In this document: piece by piece, positions 16,666 through 24,945 of the stretch
Layout of the letters: each line of letters starts with the position of its first letter
Position numbering within the stretch: position 1 is the first letter of the stretch
NCBI RefSeq assembly: GCF_903915725.1
Contig: NZ_CAIWTY010000014.1
Span: 1 to 50,598 of the forward strand
DNA length: 50,598 bases
DNA from: an uncultured Rhodopila sp.
Lineage (GTDB): Bacteria > Pseudomonadota > Alphaproteobacteria > Acetobacterales > Acetobacteraceae
Reading direction: 5' to 3'
Notes under the pieces: model-generated
What the model was told of the DNA's origin: nothing
What the model saw: the letters and a program-made list of their open reading frames with translations, nothing else
The model's database searches: none
Position numbers and translations under genes: made by a program

Positions 16666-17490
16666 ATGGCGGTGGCGGGCACATCCCCATGCCGGGACCC
16701 TGTCGGCGAACAACCGGAGGATGGGCAGATCACGGAACCACAGATCGCGGCAGACGCCGCGGCGCCACGCCGACGAACGGTCAGTCTAAGGACACAGCGG
16801 CTCTATGCGGTGGACTGGGCGGCCTTCGAGGCTTGGTGCGCCGGGCAGGAGCAGCAGGTGGCGCTGCCGGCCGCTCCCGCGACGGTGGCCGCGTTCCTGG
16901 CTGCCGGCGCGCAAACCCTCAGCGCCGGCGCCCTGGGTCGCCGCGCCGCGGCTATCGGCGCTCAACACCGTCAGAGCGGCCTGGCCTCGCCCCTCACCGA
17001 TCCGGCGGTGAAGGCGATCCTGCGCGATACCCGCCGTACGGCCGTGCCGCGGCGGCTTCCGCCGCACCGGCCGGCTACCCTGATCAGCATGGCGGCGCGC
17101 TGCCCGTTGGATCTGGCCGGCCTGCGCGATCGCGCCCTGCTGCTGCTTGCCGCTCAAGGGCTCGGCCGCGCCGCCCTTGTCGGCCTCGATGTCGAGCATT
17201 TGCGCTTCACCGCCACGAACGTTGAACTGTCCATCGGCAGCACGCGCGACGCGGGCGATGACGGGGAAACCCGGGTTGTCCGCCGCGGGGCCAGCCTTGC
17301 CACCTGTCCGGTGCAGGCGTTGCGCAACTGGCTGGACAGTTCCGACACGCGCTTCGGGCCGGTGTTTCGCAAGATCGACCGCTGGGGCAGCATCGAGCAC
17401 CATCGTCTCGGCGCCGATGCGGTCCGCCGCATCCTGGCTCGGCGCGCGCTGCGCCGCACCCGCCGGTCCCATACGACCGCCGCCGCATGA
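16666..17490 (+). CDS. tyrosine-recombinase-like protein lacking catalytic residues (first gene of ScpA-like operon)
   Basis: About 274 residues with the SAM-like DNA-binding domain of phage-type integrases (RTQRLYAVDWAAFEAWC) and the first half of the catalytic domain (LAGLRDRALLLLAAQGLGRAALVGLDVEHLR split over 17122-17199). Where active recombinases have G-L-R-x-S-E-L, this one has GLGRAAL: the catalytic Arg position is Gly and the Glu is Ala. The frame ends soon after DAVRRILARRALRR, without the H-x-x-R/K and Tyr motifs. So it cannot recombine DNA but may still bind it. The stop overlaps the next gene's start (ATGA, 17487-17490). ATG at 16666 is a choice; TTG at 16600 is also possible. Confidence 0.7.
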   Translation: MAVAGTSPCRDPVGEQPEDGQITEPQIAADAAAPRRRTVSLRTQRLYAVDWAAFEAWCAGQEQQVALPAAPATVAAFLAAGAQTLSAGALGRRAAAIGAQHRQSGLASPLTDPAVKAILRDTRRTAVPRRLPPHRPATLISMAARCPLDLAGLRDRALLLLAAQGLGRAALVGLDVEHLRFTATNVELSIGSTRDAGDDGETRVVRRGASLATCPVQALRNWLDSSDTRFGPVFRKIDRWGSIEHHRLGADAVRRILARRALRRTRRSHTTAAA

Positions 17491-18350
17491 GCCGCCGCAC
17501 CAAATCCCGGCAGACGGCAGCCATGGAGGCTGCGCAGGCGGCGGAAACGCTGCTAGCCTGGCTGCATACTCAGCCCCAAACAGCCGCCCCCGATCGGCCG
17601 ACCGATGAGGGGCCGGCTATGCCGCCGGACGTCCGGGCAACCATTGAGCAGGCCGGCACTGAGCCTGCGCCAAACACTCCGGTCCCGCCAAAGCCAACCG
17701 ATACCGCCATCCCCGACGGTCCGGCGCCTGATCCGGACCGGCACGCTCCGCAACGCCTGCCACACCCCGATTGGCTGCTTCATCGGCTCTGTGTGAGCGG
17801 TTCCCCGGCTGATCTCGCAGCGTTCCGCGCCGCCGCCGAGGGCGCCGGGACGATTCCCTGGGAACTCGATCTTGAGCGCATGGAAGAGGATTGGTTCCAC
17901 CTGCTGATTGTGCCGCCGGCACCAGCCGGCGCGCCTGCGCCGCCGCGCCGGCTCAGCCTCGCCGGCGCCCGCATCCTCGCCGGCCAGTTGCGGGAAGCGG
18001 TGGCGCAGCGGCACGCCCTGGCCATGACGCCGGTCGGCCGGAGCCGGGCTTGCCCATTCGACCTGCATGCCCTGGTTCCGGTGCCGGCCATCCTGCTGCA
18101 ACGCGGCCCGGACGATCCGGCGGCGCTGGCCTGGCTGTGGCAGCACTGGGGCACGACCGCGGCGCTGCGCCACGTGGCGATCGACACCGAGGCCGAGACC
18201 GCCATGCGGCGCTCACTGGCGCCGGGGGAGGCGCCGTTCGCCGTCTCGTTCCGGTCGGCCGACTGGACGCCGTGGCGCGCGCTGGCCCGGATCGCCGCGG
18301 ACTGGCCAAGTCTGCGCTTCGAGACGCGACCGATCTACGAGGTGCCGTGA
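17487..18350 (+). CDS. conserved-type protein with ferredoxin-like (YubB/Api92-like) C-terminus
   Basis: A 287-residue protein. The first 85 residues are low-complexity and rich in Pro, Ala and Thr. The second part, from PHPDWLLHRLCVSG, contains PWELDLERMEEDW, CPFDLHALVPVP, LWQHWGTTAALRHVAID and RSADWTPWRALARIA. The order P-x-x-I/L, W-G-T, F-x-S-A-D-W-T-P resembles the ferredoxin-like domain of YubB/Api92-type plasmid proteins; this is a recalled similarity, not a search. It is coupled to both neighbours by 4-bp overlaps (ATGA before, GTGA after), so it should work with the recombinase-like and ScpA-like proteins. It does not look like ScpB. Confidence 0.65.
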   Translation: MSRRTKSRQTAAMEAAQAAETLLAWLHTQPQTAAPDRPTDEGPAMPPDVRATIEQAGTEPAPNTPVPPKPTDTAIPDGPAPDPDRHAPQRLPHPDWLLHRLCVSGSPADLAAFRAAAEGAGTIPWELDLERMEEDWFHLLIVPPAPAGAPAPPRRLSLAGARILAGQLREAVAQRHALAMTPVGRSRACPFDLHALVPVPAILLQRGPDDPAALAWLWQHWGTTAALRHVAIDTEAETAMRRSLAPGEAPFAVSFRSADWTPWRALARIAADWPSLRFETRPIYEVP

Positions 18351-19204
18351 CCGACACCGCAACCAGCGCGGCTGAACCGGCCGATCCTGGCCAGGCGCTG
18401 TCCGCTTCGGCGGATCCGCCCGGCGCCGCCCCGCGGCTTGCCGTGGACGGCTTCGATGGGCCGCTCGACCTGCTGCTGACACTGGCGCGCGCGCAGCAGG
18501 TCGATCTGGCGCGGCTGTCCATCGCCGCGCTGATTGGAGCGTTTGGCGATGCGTTGCAGGCGGCACTCGCTGAGCGAGCCGGGGTGCGGCTTGAGCACTG
18601 GGCGGTCTGGACGGTGATGGCGGCGAGCCTAACCGAACTGTGGTCGCGACTGAAACTGCCGGCCTCGGCGCCCGAGGCCCGCGCCGCCGCGGCGGAAGCC
18701 GAGGCACTGCGCCGTCAGTTGACCGGCCGGGCGGAAATCGAGGCCGCCGCCACCTGGCTGGCGCAGCGGCCGCATCTCGGCCAGGACGTGTTTCGGCGTG
18801 GACAGCCGCTCTCGAACGCCGATGCCGCGTCCCGGGGCGGCGACCTGACGGACCTGTTGCGCGCCTGTCTGCCTGTCCTGCGCGTGCCGGACGCGCAGGC
18901 GGTCGCCCTCCGCCCGCGCCCGCCGCCGCTGTGGACCGCCACGGACGCAATCCGCCGGATCGCACGGCTGCTAGCTGAGCTGCCGAACGGCAGTCCATTG
19001 GCGGCCTTTCTGCCGAAAATCGACGCCGATGCGCCGAACCGGCCGTTACGGTGCCGTGCCGCCGTCGCCAGCACTCTGATTGCCAGCCTGGAGCTGGCGC
19101 GCGACGGCACCGTGGCGCTCGAGCAGGACGGCGACTGGATGCCGATCCGGATCGGCCGCCAACCTCGTGCCGAATCCGTCCCGGGCAGCGAACCACCGGC
19201 ATGA
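18347..19204 (+). CDS. ScpA-like kleisin (segregation and condensation protein A family)
   Basis: A 285-residue protein starting at GTG 18347, overlapping the previous stop. After about 32 variable residues comes the ScpA N-terminal signature FDGPLDLLLTLARAQQVDL. The C-terminus (AAVASTLIASLELARDGTVAL) fits the small winged helix that contacts SMC in kleisins. ScpA bridges SMC heads and, with ScpB, helps compact and segregate chromosomes. No smc or scpB is present here, so this plasmid copy would have to use host partners or act alone. Its operon partners suggest a plasmid organisation role. It is shorter in the linker and more divergent than chromosomal ScpA. Confidence 0.78.
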   Translation: MTDTATSAAEPADPGQALSASADPPGAAPRLAVDGFDGPLDLLLTLARAQQVDLARLSIAALIGAFGDALQAALAERAGVRLEHWAVWTVMAASLTELWSRLKLPASAPEARAAAAEAEALRRQLTGRAEIEAAATWLAQRPHLGQDVFRRGQPLSNADAASRGGDLTDLLRACLPVLRVPDAQAVALRPRPPPLWTATDAIRRIARLLAELPNGSPLAAFLPKIDADAPNRPLRCRAAVASTLIASLELARDGTVALEQDGDWMPIRIGRQPRAESVPGSEPPA

Positions 19205-19378
19205 CCGGGAGGTACTGCGACTGCACGGCATGGATCATGAGCTCACAGTTCCTGATTCGTCGCAGGCGCGCGTCGAGTGCGGCGCTGCTGTGCCTTCACG
19301 GTTGCAAACCCCATGGCATGCCGTCCGGTGAGCACAATCGGCTCCACCGATGGCGATGAGGCGGAAACCGGAATTTTT

Positions 19379-19606
19379 TCAGGCAACCGGTAACCGGCCG
19401 CTCGATCGGCATTCAACCGGCTGTTCGTTGATCTGCACCGGCACAAGAACACGGCCCGAGCCGGCGCAGACCGGGCAAACGATGCGGCGCTTGCCACCAA
19501 TCACGTCCGGCCGCCCGGCGAGGTAATATATGTCCCCGCTGCCACGGCACGTCGGACACCGCACCTTCGCGGTCGGAAACGGCAACGATAGCTGGCCGTC
19601 AGTCAT
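19379..19606 (-). CDS. small double CxxCxGxG zinc-finger protein
   Basis: A 75-residue protein with two DnaJ-type knuckles, CPTCRGSG (about 17-24) and CPVCAGSG (about 44-51), which together can bind one zinc ion. The ATG at 19606 (MTDGQLSLPFPTAKV) is preferred over an in-frame start at 19699. No J domain is present, so this is not DnaJ. Similar tiny proteins are common on alphaproteobacterial plasmids, function unknown. It stands alone between the ScpA-like operon and recombinase relics. Confidence 0.6.
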   Translation of the reverse strand: MTDGQLSLPFPTAKVRCPTCRGSGDIYYLAGRPDVIGGKRRIVCPVCAGSGRVLVPVQINEQPVECRSSGRLPVA

Positions 19607-19799
19607 CCTGGCGTCGGCCCGGACAAGCACCGCGGCACTGGGCGCCACCCCTGTGTAGATACCTCGATTGCGGTAATATCCATCACGGCAAAGCAGCACG
19701 TCGCCACAAAGGGAACAAATAGTGAAAAATGTGGATTGTCAACCTTCTTGCCAGCGATCCGCTGCGAAAACGGGCCATGGAGCTCGCCGCCTCGCTCCT

Positions 19800-19870
19800 G
19801 TGTGGACGGCCGCAGGCAAGTCTGGCTGAAATCGGCAACCGCGGCGCCGACCAGGGGAGACTTTCCCCTC
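19800..19870 (+). pseudogene. short relic resembling a serine recombinase C-terminus
   Basis: The bases encoding GRPQASLAEIG match those at about 19972-20000 encoding GRPRACLAEIG, with about 24 of 29 identities by eye. Similarity fades on both sides. It is probably a remnant of the same recombinase family or a small local duplication. Confidence 0.35.
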
Positions 19871-19941
19871 AGACTTCCAGATCGCGGTCTATATTTCTCC
19901 AATTAGCGGGCCATTGACTCTCAATCAGCCGATACCGATAG

Positions 19942-20166
19942 TTTCAATTTAGATTCGGAAATGGCGGGAGGCCGCGGGCATGCCTGGCCGAAATCGGCGC
20001 CGATTTGGCGCGCATGGGTGTCACTCCGCGCAGCGGCAGCGCATGGGCGGAGTCATCGGTCAAGCTGCTTCTCGACCGCGCCCGCAAAGCCGGTCTCATC
20101 GGCGAAGAGCACGTGCAACGCCGGAGACGGAAATCCCCCCGAGCCGCCCGCATAGGACTTGATTGA
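19942..20166 (+). pseudogene. C-terminal relic of a serine recombinase
   Basis: A frame bounded by TAG (19939-19941) and TGA (20164-20166) encodes LAEIGADLARMGVTPRSGSA, then WAESSVKLLLDRARKAGLI. This is the last HTH of long resolvases, and matches the end of the serine recombinase at 14.6 kb (IATQLEAMRERT, GGTRWHRSSVQHLL). No catalytic domain is present upstream, so this is the tail of a lost gene. Confidence 0.6.
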
Positions 20167-20261
20167 GAGCAGGTCGGGCGAGCAGCTGTGGCCCCCCATC
20201 CGATGGTTGACGCCTCAACACCGCGCCACGGCAGGTTCGGTCCGGCAAGTTCGGCGCGATG

Positions 20262-20477
20262 CTACAGCCGCTTCTTACGAGGACGTAGCGGCGTCACGGT
20301 GGCGGCCGGGACTGCCGGCGACGTCCACCCGGCGATGGACCTGGCACAGGTCCGCGCGTTCTCGTTGTTGGCGAGGCCGGGAAACAGCCGGCGTAGCTCG
20401 ACTACGGCCGATAACTCGCCTCCCTGCTCATAAGCAGCACGGATCGCGATGGCGTCAGCTTCGGTGACAACGAACAT
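20262..20477 (-). CDS. small conserved-type hypothetical protein
   Basis: A 71-residue protein beginning MFVVTEADAIAIRAAYEQGG and containing ELRRLFPGLANNENARTC and IAGW. I recall short proteins of this pattern in alphaproteobacteria, usually next to recombinases or transposons, but no function is known. The ATG at 20477 is used; an in-frame ATG at 20519 would add 14 residues with no better ribosome binding site. Compositional features (helical, acidic N-terminus, basic tail PLRPRKKRL) suggest a folded small protein, perhaps nucleic-acid binding. Confidence 0.6.
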   Translation of the reverse strand: MFVVTEADAIAIRAAYEQGGELSAVVELRRLFPGLANNENARTCARSIAGWTSPAVPAATVTPLRPRKKRL

Positions 20478-20614
20478 GGTGGGGAAGATGGCCGCGGACG
20501 CGGCGCCGGGCAAGCGCATTGAAGCAAAAGAGAAGGCCGCGCCGGAAATGAGGTCCCGGCGCCGGCTGCGACAAACCGATTGCCAACCGCATTGCTGTCA
20601 GCTATATTCCCTCC

Positions 20615-20872
20615 ATGAAGACGGTCCGCTACACAACCGACGCCCTGAAAGCCCTCAGGCGGTACGGCACTGTAGCGGCGCGTATCAGGCAGGCGGTTGA
20701 CGACTACGCGGCCAACTCGGCGGCGCATGCCAACAACGTCACGCGGCTTGTCGGTTCGGCCGCCAGCCGCATGCGCGTCGGCGACTATCGCGTAATCTTC
20801 GTCGAGACCGATACTGAACTGACCGTGCTCCGCATCGGGCCGCGTGGCAGCATTTATGAGGAAGGACGATAG
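20615..20872 (+). CDS. RelE/ParE-superfamily toxin
   Basis: An 85-residue protein with the RelE-fold pattern: an N-terminal strand and helices (YTTDALKALRRYGTVAARI), then RLVGSAASRMRVGDYRVIF, ending LTVLRIGPRGSIYE. R-V-G-D-Y-R-V-I-F is the typical core strand of RelE toxins, which cut mRNA at the ribosome. An XRE antitoxin gene follows after 3 bp, toxin first, as in higBA-type loci. Predicted role is plasmid maintenance. Confidence 0.87.
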   Translation: MKTVRYTTDALKALRRYGTVAARIRQAVDDYAANSAAHANNVTRLVGSAASRMRVGDYRVIFVETDTELTVLRIGPRGSIYEEGR

Positions 20873-20875
20873 ATC

Positions 20876-21229
20876 ATGACCATTCAGACTACGACCTCGC
20901 CGAACGGCGAGCGGATGGTGACCATGACCGCCGACGAATACCAGGACCTGATTGACGCCCGCGACGCCGAGGCCACGATACGCGCCGTCGCGGACGGCAC
21001 GATGCCGGTGCTGTCCGGGGCTGACGTCGATGCCTACCTCGCCGCGCCGACGCCGCTGGCGTTCTGGCGTCGGCACAAAGGCCTTACACAGGTTGACCTG
21101 GCACGTGCCGCCGAAATCTCGCAGCCCTATCTGGCACAGCTTGAAAGCGGCCAACGGGAGGCGATGGTCTCGGTCTATAGCCGCCTCGCGGAGCGCCTGA
21201 ACCTGCGCGTGGATGACCTGCTGGGCTGA
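20876..21229 (+). CDS. XRE-family antitoxin of the RelE-like module
   Basis: A 117-residue protein. The first part (MTMTADEYQDLIDARDAEAT) looks like a toxin-binding region; the C-terminal half is an XRE helix-turn-helix, WRRHKGLTQVDLARAAEIS then QPYLAQLESGQREAMVSVYS. AAGGA precedes the start. As in HigA-type antitoxins it should neutralise the toxin and repress the operon. A perfect 8-bp hairpin follows 5 bp after the stop. Confidence 0.88.
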   Translation: MTIQTTTSPNGERMVTMTADEYQDLIDARDAEATIRAVADGTMPVLSGADVDAYLAAPTPLAFWRRHKGLTQVDLARAAEISQPYLAQLESGQREAMVSVYSRLAERLNLRVDDLLG

Positions 21230-21234
21230 AAGAC

Positions 21235-21254
21235 CCGGCGGCGGTAGCCGCCGG
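21235..21254 (+). terminator. hairpin after the toxin-antitoxin module
   Basis: CCGGCGGC and GCCGCCGG form a perfect 8-bp stem with a 4-nt loop, directly after the XRE stop codon. No run of T follows, so termination strength is uncertain; it may protect mRNA ends instead. Confidence 0.5.
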
Positions 21255-21891
21255 ATATCGTCAGTTTGCGCGCCGGCAGCACCGCAATTTTGTCGAGGCG
21301 CGGCAAAACCGCGATGTTCTGCGGGTTTTCAAACGGAGTAAGGTGCTAACTGCGAACGTTGGGGCATAACCGGGACCTTTAAGCCACCCTCGTTACCCAC
21401 GGCTTTCAGTCGTATCTTTCGAGATTTGCAAGCCTCTGATTTCGTTGACCTCCTCGGCGCACCGAAAGTCTTGAATTCCGCACCCGAGCAGATCCGCTGT
21501 CCCCCGGAGGCATTTACAGACGGTGGTTGCCGCCGTGTCGGTTGCGGGAATTTGCTCCCGGCCGAGGGCGTACGCCGGCTCAGGTCAGGAGGCGGGGGCG
21601 CCACGATCGGAGAAGCGCCGCGAGGCGAACCTCTTGCTTCATGGCTCTGGCGCACATGCAGACAGGATCGCCGCCCTTCCAAACTTCAACATATTTCCAT
21701 TTTTGCACTTCGCTCGTCGAGGCGCTGAAGTTGTTGCTCGCTCAGCACGAGGCCGACGTCGCGGCGCTGGAGGCGGGGACGGAAGGAGCGCCGCTGCCTG
21801 AGTTCAGGCGCCGTTGATTCTTTGTGATGGTGCAGTGCGGGGGGCAGGGTCCGAGCGTTCGATTGGCAGACAGGCAAATCGGAGGGACAGG
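21255..21891. other. region with at most one doubtful small ORF
   Basis: About 640 bp. A frame at 21641-21817 (58 codons) ends in a plausible amphipathic helix EALKLLLAQHEADVAALEAG but has no good ribosome binding site and no known relatives that I recognise. I see nothing else to support a gene here. Confidence 0.35.
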
Positions 21892-22152
21892 ATGCGGAAA
21901 TCACGCTTTCTCATGACAGCGGCCGGCTTACTCGCTCTCTCGGTTGTCAGCGCGACGGCGCAGCCTAACAGTTCATCGACGGATAGAAACGCGACGATGA
22001 AGAGCGGCAAAACGAGCGAGCAAAGTAACGGCAATTCGATGAAATCGACCAAAAACGGCTATGAACAGAAACAGGATGTATCCGGGTCGGGCAGGACGCG
22101 GTCGGCAATCAGGCCGCCACCGGGTCGGCTGGGAAACAGTCCCAGTAAGTAG
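21892..22152 (+). CDS. small secreted/periplasmic protein
   Basis: An 86-residue protein with a classical signal peptide: MRKSR, a hydrophobic core MTAAGLLALSVVSA, and a likely cleavage site after the Ala in TAQ. The mature part is short, rich in Ser, Lys, Asn and Gly and probably disordered. GGAGGG lies 5 nt before the ATG. No family recognised. A strong hairpin follows 20 bp after the stop. Confidence 0.6.
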   Translation: MRKSRFLMTAAGLLALSVVSATAQPNSSSTDRNATMKSGKTSEQSNGNSMKSTKNGYEQKQDVSGSGRTRSAIRPPPGRLGNSPSK

Positions 22153-22171
22153 TTCTTGTGAGCCGTCTCCG

Positions 22172-22202
22172 GCTGCGGCGCGGCTTGCTGTCGCGCCGCA
22201 GC
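22172..22202 (+). terminator. strong hairpin downstream of the secreted-protein gene
   Basis: GCTGCGGCGCG and CGCGCCGCAGC form a perfect 11-bp stem with a 9-nt loop. No T tract follows, so it may be a Rho-assisted or structural end. The rest of the region up to 22520 shows no gene I can support. Confidence 0.5.
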
Positions 22203-22520
22203 GGCGCCTGATCCGCGCCCGGAGATTTGTGTGCCTCCCCGCAGCTCTGTGATTTCACGGTAAGGCCACCCATTTTCGGCTGGATACTCAGCGATGCCGG
22301 GCGGCATGGCAGGGGACTCGCGTCCCCGATAGAAATGTCACAAAGGCTAGGCTGTTGTCATTCCGGCGTTCGGAGTGATGTGCGATGACGGGAGTGTTCC
22401 AGATGAGCGATCAGAAACTGACCCGGCTGCGTTGATGCCGCGGCGAGGTCGTGTCGGCTTTCCTCGGCTCGCTGTCTTCTCCCGTGATCGCAGTGGGGCC
22501 TTTCGAACAGGAACCGCATT

Positions 22521-22769
22521 GTGAAGGTCACCGTCGAAGTCGACTGCACGCCCGAGGAGGCCCGCCGGTTTCTTGGCCTACCCGATGTCGTACCCATGCA
22601 GCAGGCGGTAATGGAGAAACTCCAGCAGCGCATGGAGAGCGCCGTCGAGGCAACCACGCCGGAGGCGCTACTGAAGGCTTGGATGCCGATGACGCCCGAG
22701 CAGATGCAGCGGGCGTTCGCCAAGCTGTTCGGTGCTTTCGGGGGATTGAAGCCCGGTAAAAGGGGATGA
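22521..22769 (+). CDS. DUF6489-like small protein
   Basis: An 82-residue protein beginning MKVTVEVDCTPEEARRFLGL, then a helical middle and PEALLKAWMPMTPEQMQRAF. This opening, with the P-x-E-A-R-x-F-L-G-L-P motif, is what I recall of DUF6489 proteins, which are widespread in alphaproteobacteria and of unknown function. It lies just upstream of the decayed PAS-LuxR gene. Confidence 0.7.
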   Translation: MKVTVEVDCTPEEARRFLGLPDVVPMQQAVMEKLQQRMESAVEATTPEALLKAWMPMTPEQMQRAFAKLFGAFGGLKPGKRG

Positions 22770-22817
22770 CGGGTCAACCCCTGCCAGTGAGTGTTCCGAT
22801 GACCGGCGACAAGCGTT

Positions 22818-24332
22818 GTTGAGTTTGAACTTCTGAAGGCTGAATAGGCACCGACCGGACACAGCTCCAGCAGATCATCGCGGAGCTTCCCGAGGGCATC
22901 ATCGCAGTCAATCCGGACCAGACGATTGCCTGGGCCAATGAAGCCGCGCTTGCGATGCACGGCGTCAAATCGCTGAAAGATCTAGGCGAGACGGTTGCGG
23001 ATTACCGTTCGCGCTTCGAGCTGCGTTACCGCGACCGGCAGCAACTGTCGCCCGGCGACTATCCCATGGACAGGATCGTGGCCGGAGAGAGCTTCACGGA
23101 TGTGGTCGTGGAAGTGAGCCGCCCGAACGGCAAGCGGCACGGGATCCAGCGCGTCCGTGGCTTGCTCGTAACCGATCCCCTTGAACGACCCGACTGCCTC
23201 GCGCTTATCATCGACGACGAGACCGAGCGGTTTGATGCGGAGGTTCGCTTCGAGCGCGCCTTCGCCGCCAACCCGGCGCCCGCTATCATCGCCCGGCTGT
23301 CGGACATGCGCTACGTCAAGGTCAATCAAGGCTTTCTCGAACTGACGGGTTATGTGCAGGAGGCTCTGATCGGCCGATCCGTGCACGAGATCGACGTGCT
23401 CGAAGGCGCGCTAAAGCGGGAGTTGGCTGTTGAGCGCCTGCATGCCGGGGCAACCATTCCGCAAATGGAGGCTTGTCTCCGCGTCGCCGACGGCAGCAGC
23501 AGAACCGTCATCGCGGCCGGACAGCCGCTTGAGATTGGCGATGAGGCCTGCATGCTGTTTACGTTTGCGGACCTGCATCCCCGTAAACAGGCCGAGGACG
23601 ACCCTGCGCCAGAGCGAGGAGCGGTTCGCGGCCGCGTTTCGCATGGCGCCCGGACCGATGGCGATCATCGCGCTTGAAGGCATGCGGCTGCTGGACGTCA
23701 ACGACGCCTTTACCGCTGCGACGGGTTGGCGGCGGGAAGAGGTCATCGGCCACACCGAAGCCGAAATCGGGCTATGGGGAAGCGGCTCGCTGCGCGACGA
23801 GTTGACGCAGCAGGTCAGGCAGACCGGCCGCCTGCGGCCAACCGACGTTCAGTGCAGGATGAAGGACGGGCGAACCGGCGACTACCTGCTTTCGGCGGAG
23901 ACGGTCGCCATAAACGACCGGCGCTGTGTCCTGACCGTGATGCTGGACATCACGGAGCGCAAGCGGACCGAGGCGGATTTGCTTGTCGCGATCGAGGCGG
24001 TGATGCAGGACACATCGTCGTTCGGCCAGAAGATCGTGGAGAAACTGGCGAGCCTAACCCGGCACGGCAAGTTGGAGAACCCGGGGCCCGGAATCAGCGA
24101 TCTGACGCCGCGCGCGCGGGACGTGCTCGGATTGGTGGCGCAAGGACTATCCGACGACGAGATTGCGAAGAGGATCGGCGTCAGTCGAAACACCGTCCGC
24201 AATCACGTAGCCGCGATTTATCGCACGATCGGTGTTCGCAAGCGAAGCGCCCTGGTCGTTTGGGCGCGCGAGCGAGGGCTTGCCGCCCCCGAAAAAGCCA
24301 AACCAAAGCAAAGACGAGCCAGGACCGGCTGA
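22818..24332 (+). pseudogene. PAS-PAS-LuxR regulator broken by two frameshifts
   Basis: Three frames join into one protein. The first carries EFELLKA and ends at TAG 22845. A shifted frame continues IGTDRTQLQQIIAELPEGI into a PAS region (NPAPAIIARLSDMRYVKVNQ, FLELTGYV) up to LHPRKQAED near 23600. One extra base there moves the sequence into the frame reading LRQSEERFAAAFRMAPG, a second PAS domain (LLDVNDAFTAATGW), and a LuxR helix-turn-helix (LTPRARDVLGLVAQGLSDDE, then NTVRNHVAAIYR) to 24332. Intact relatives sense a signal through PAS and activate transcription. No start codon is visible for the first frame. Sequencing error cannot be excluded. Confidence 0.72.
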
Positions 24333-24551
24333 ACTTCTCCAGACGAATTGTCACGGTACCCTAGTACAAACCCACTAAGGATTCGGCCTCTGGATTCCAC
24401 AATTTGTAATCCGGATGCAGACAAACCTCCTCCGTGACCCGGTGTTGATCCCGCATCAACGCCGGCCGTCACGGGCGTTGCTCGAGAAATGCGGAGGCCA
24501 TGGTTCATGGGTCTGTCCTCTTGCTAAGGTAATGACCTGGTTATTCCTCTG

Positions 24552-24926
24552 TTGTTCGAGGGAATCGCCATTTCGCGCCGCAGGGTCGAGACCGCGGTTG
24601 TCCGGGTTGCCACCGTGATCCCAACCCGCGGTCAGGTAGTCGATGAACCGCTAGTACGCGAGCGCATTGAAATCGAACACGTGCCTGTCGGCCGGTTTGT
24701 TGAGTCCGCTCCGCCGGTTCGTGAAGATGGCGACGTAACGATCGTACCGGTGATGGAGGAAGTGATGGTCGTCGAACGCCGGCTCTTTCTCAAGGAGGAA
24801 GTGCATGTCCGGCGTGTCCGGATCACTGAGCGGCACACCGAGACAGCCCATCTTCGAGAACAGGAGGCTGTCGTTACCAGAACCCCGGTCGGGCCGCGAT
24901 CCGCACCGCCGACCGAGGCCCTTTAA
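24552..24926 (+). CDS. DUF2382-domain protein (YsnF/AvaK-like), start uncertain
   Basis: About 124 residues made of the charged repeat pattern of DUF2382: RRRVETAVVRVATVI, LVRERIEIEHVPVGRFV, TIVPVMEEVMVVERRLFLKE and EEVHVRRVRITERHTETA. These proteins are linked to stress in other bacteria; the mechanism is unknown. The frame is open from about 24528, and codons before the TTG at 24552 (DLVIPLLFEG) look family-like, so the true start may be upstream or lost by a small frameshift near the ATG at 24532. It is followed after 20 bp by a second DUF2382 gene. Confidence 0.65.
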   Translation: MFEGIAISRRRVETAVVRVATVIPTRGQVVDEPLVRERIEIEHVPVGRFVESAPPVREDGDVTIVPVMEEVMVVERRLFLKEEVHVRRVRITERHTETAHLREQEAVVTRTPVGPRSAPPTEAL

Positions 24927-24945
24927 CCCTCACCACGGAGACCAA

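Noticed and set aside
17487..18350. ScpB as the product between the recombinase-like and ScpA-like genes
   Set aside because: There are no two winged helices, and the conserved Trp-Gly-Thr and Asp-Trp-Thr-Pro pattern fits a ferredoxin-like plasmid domain better.
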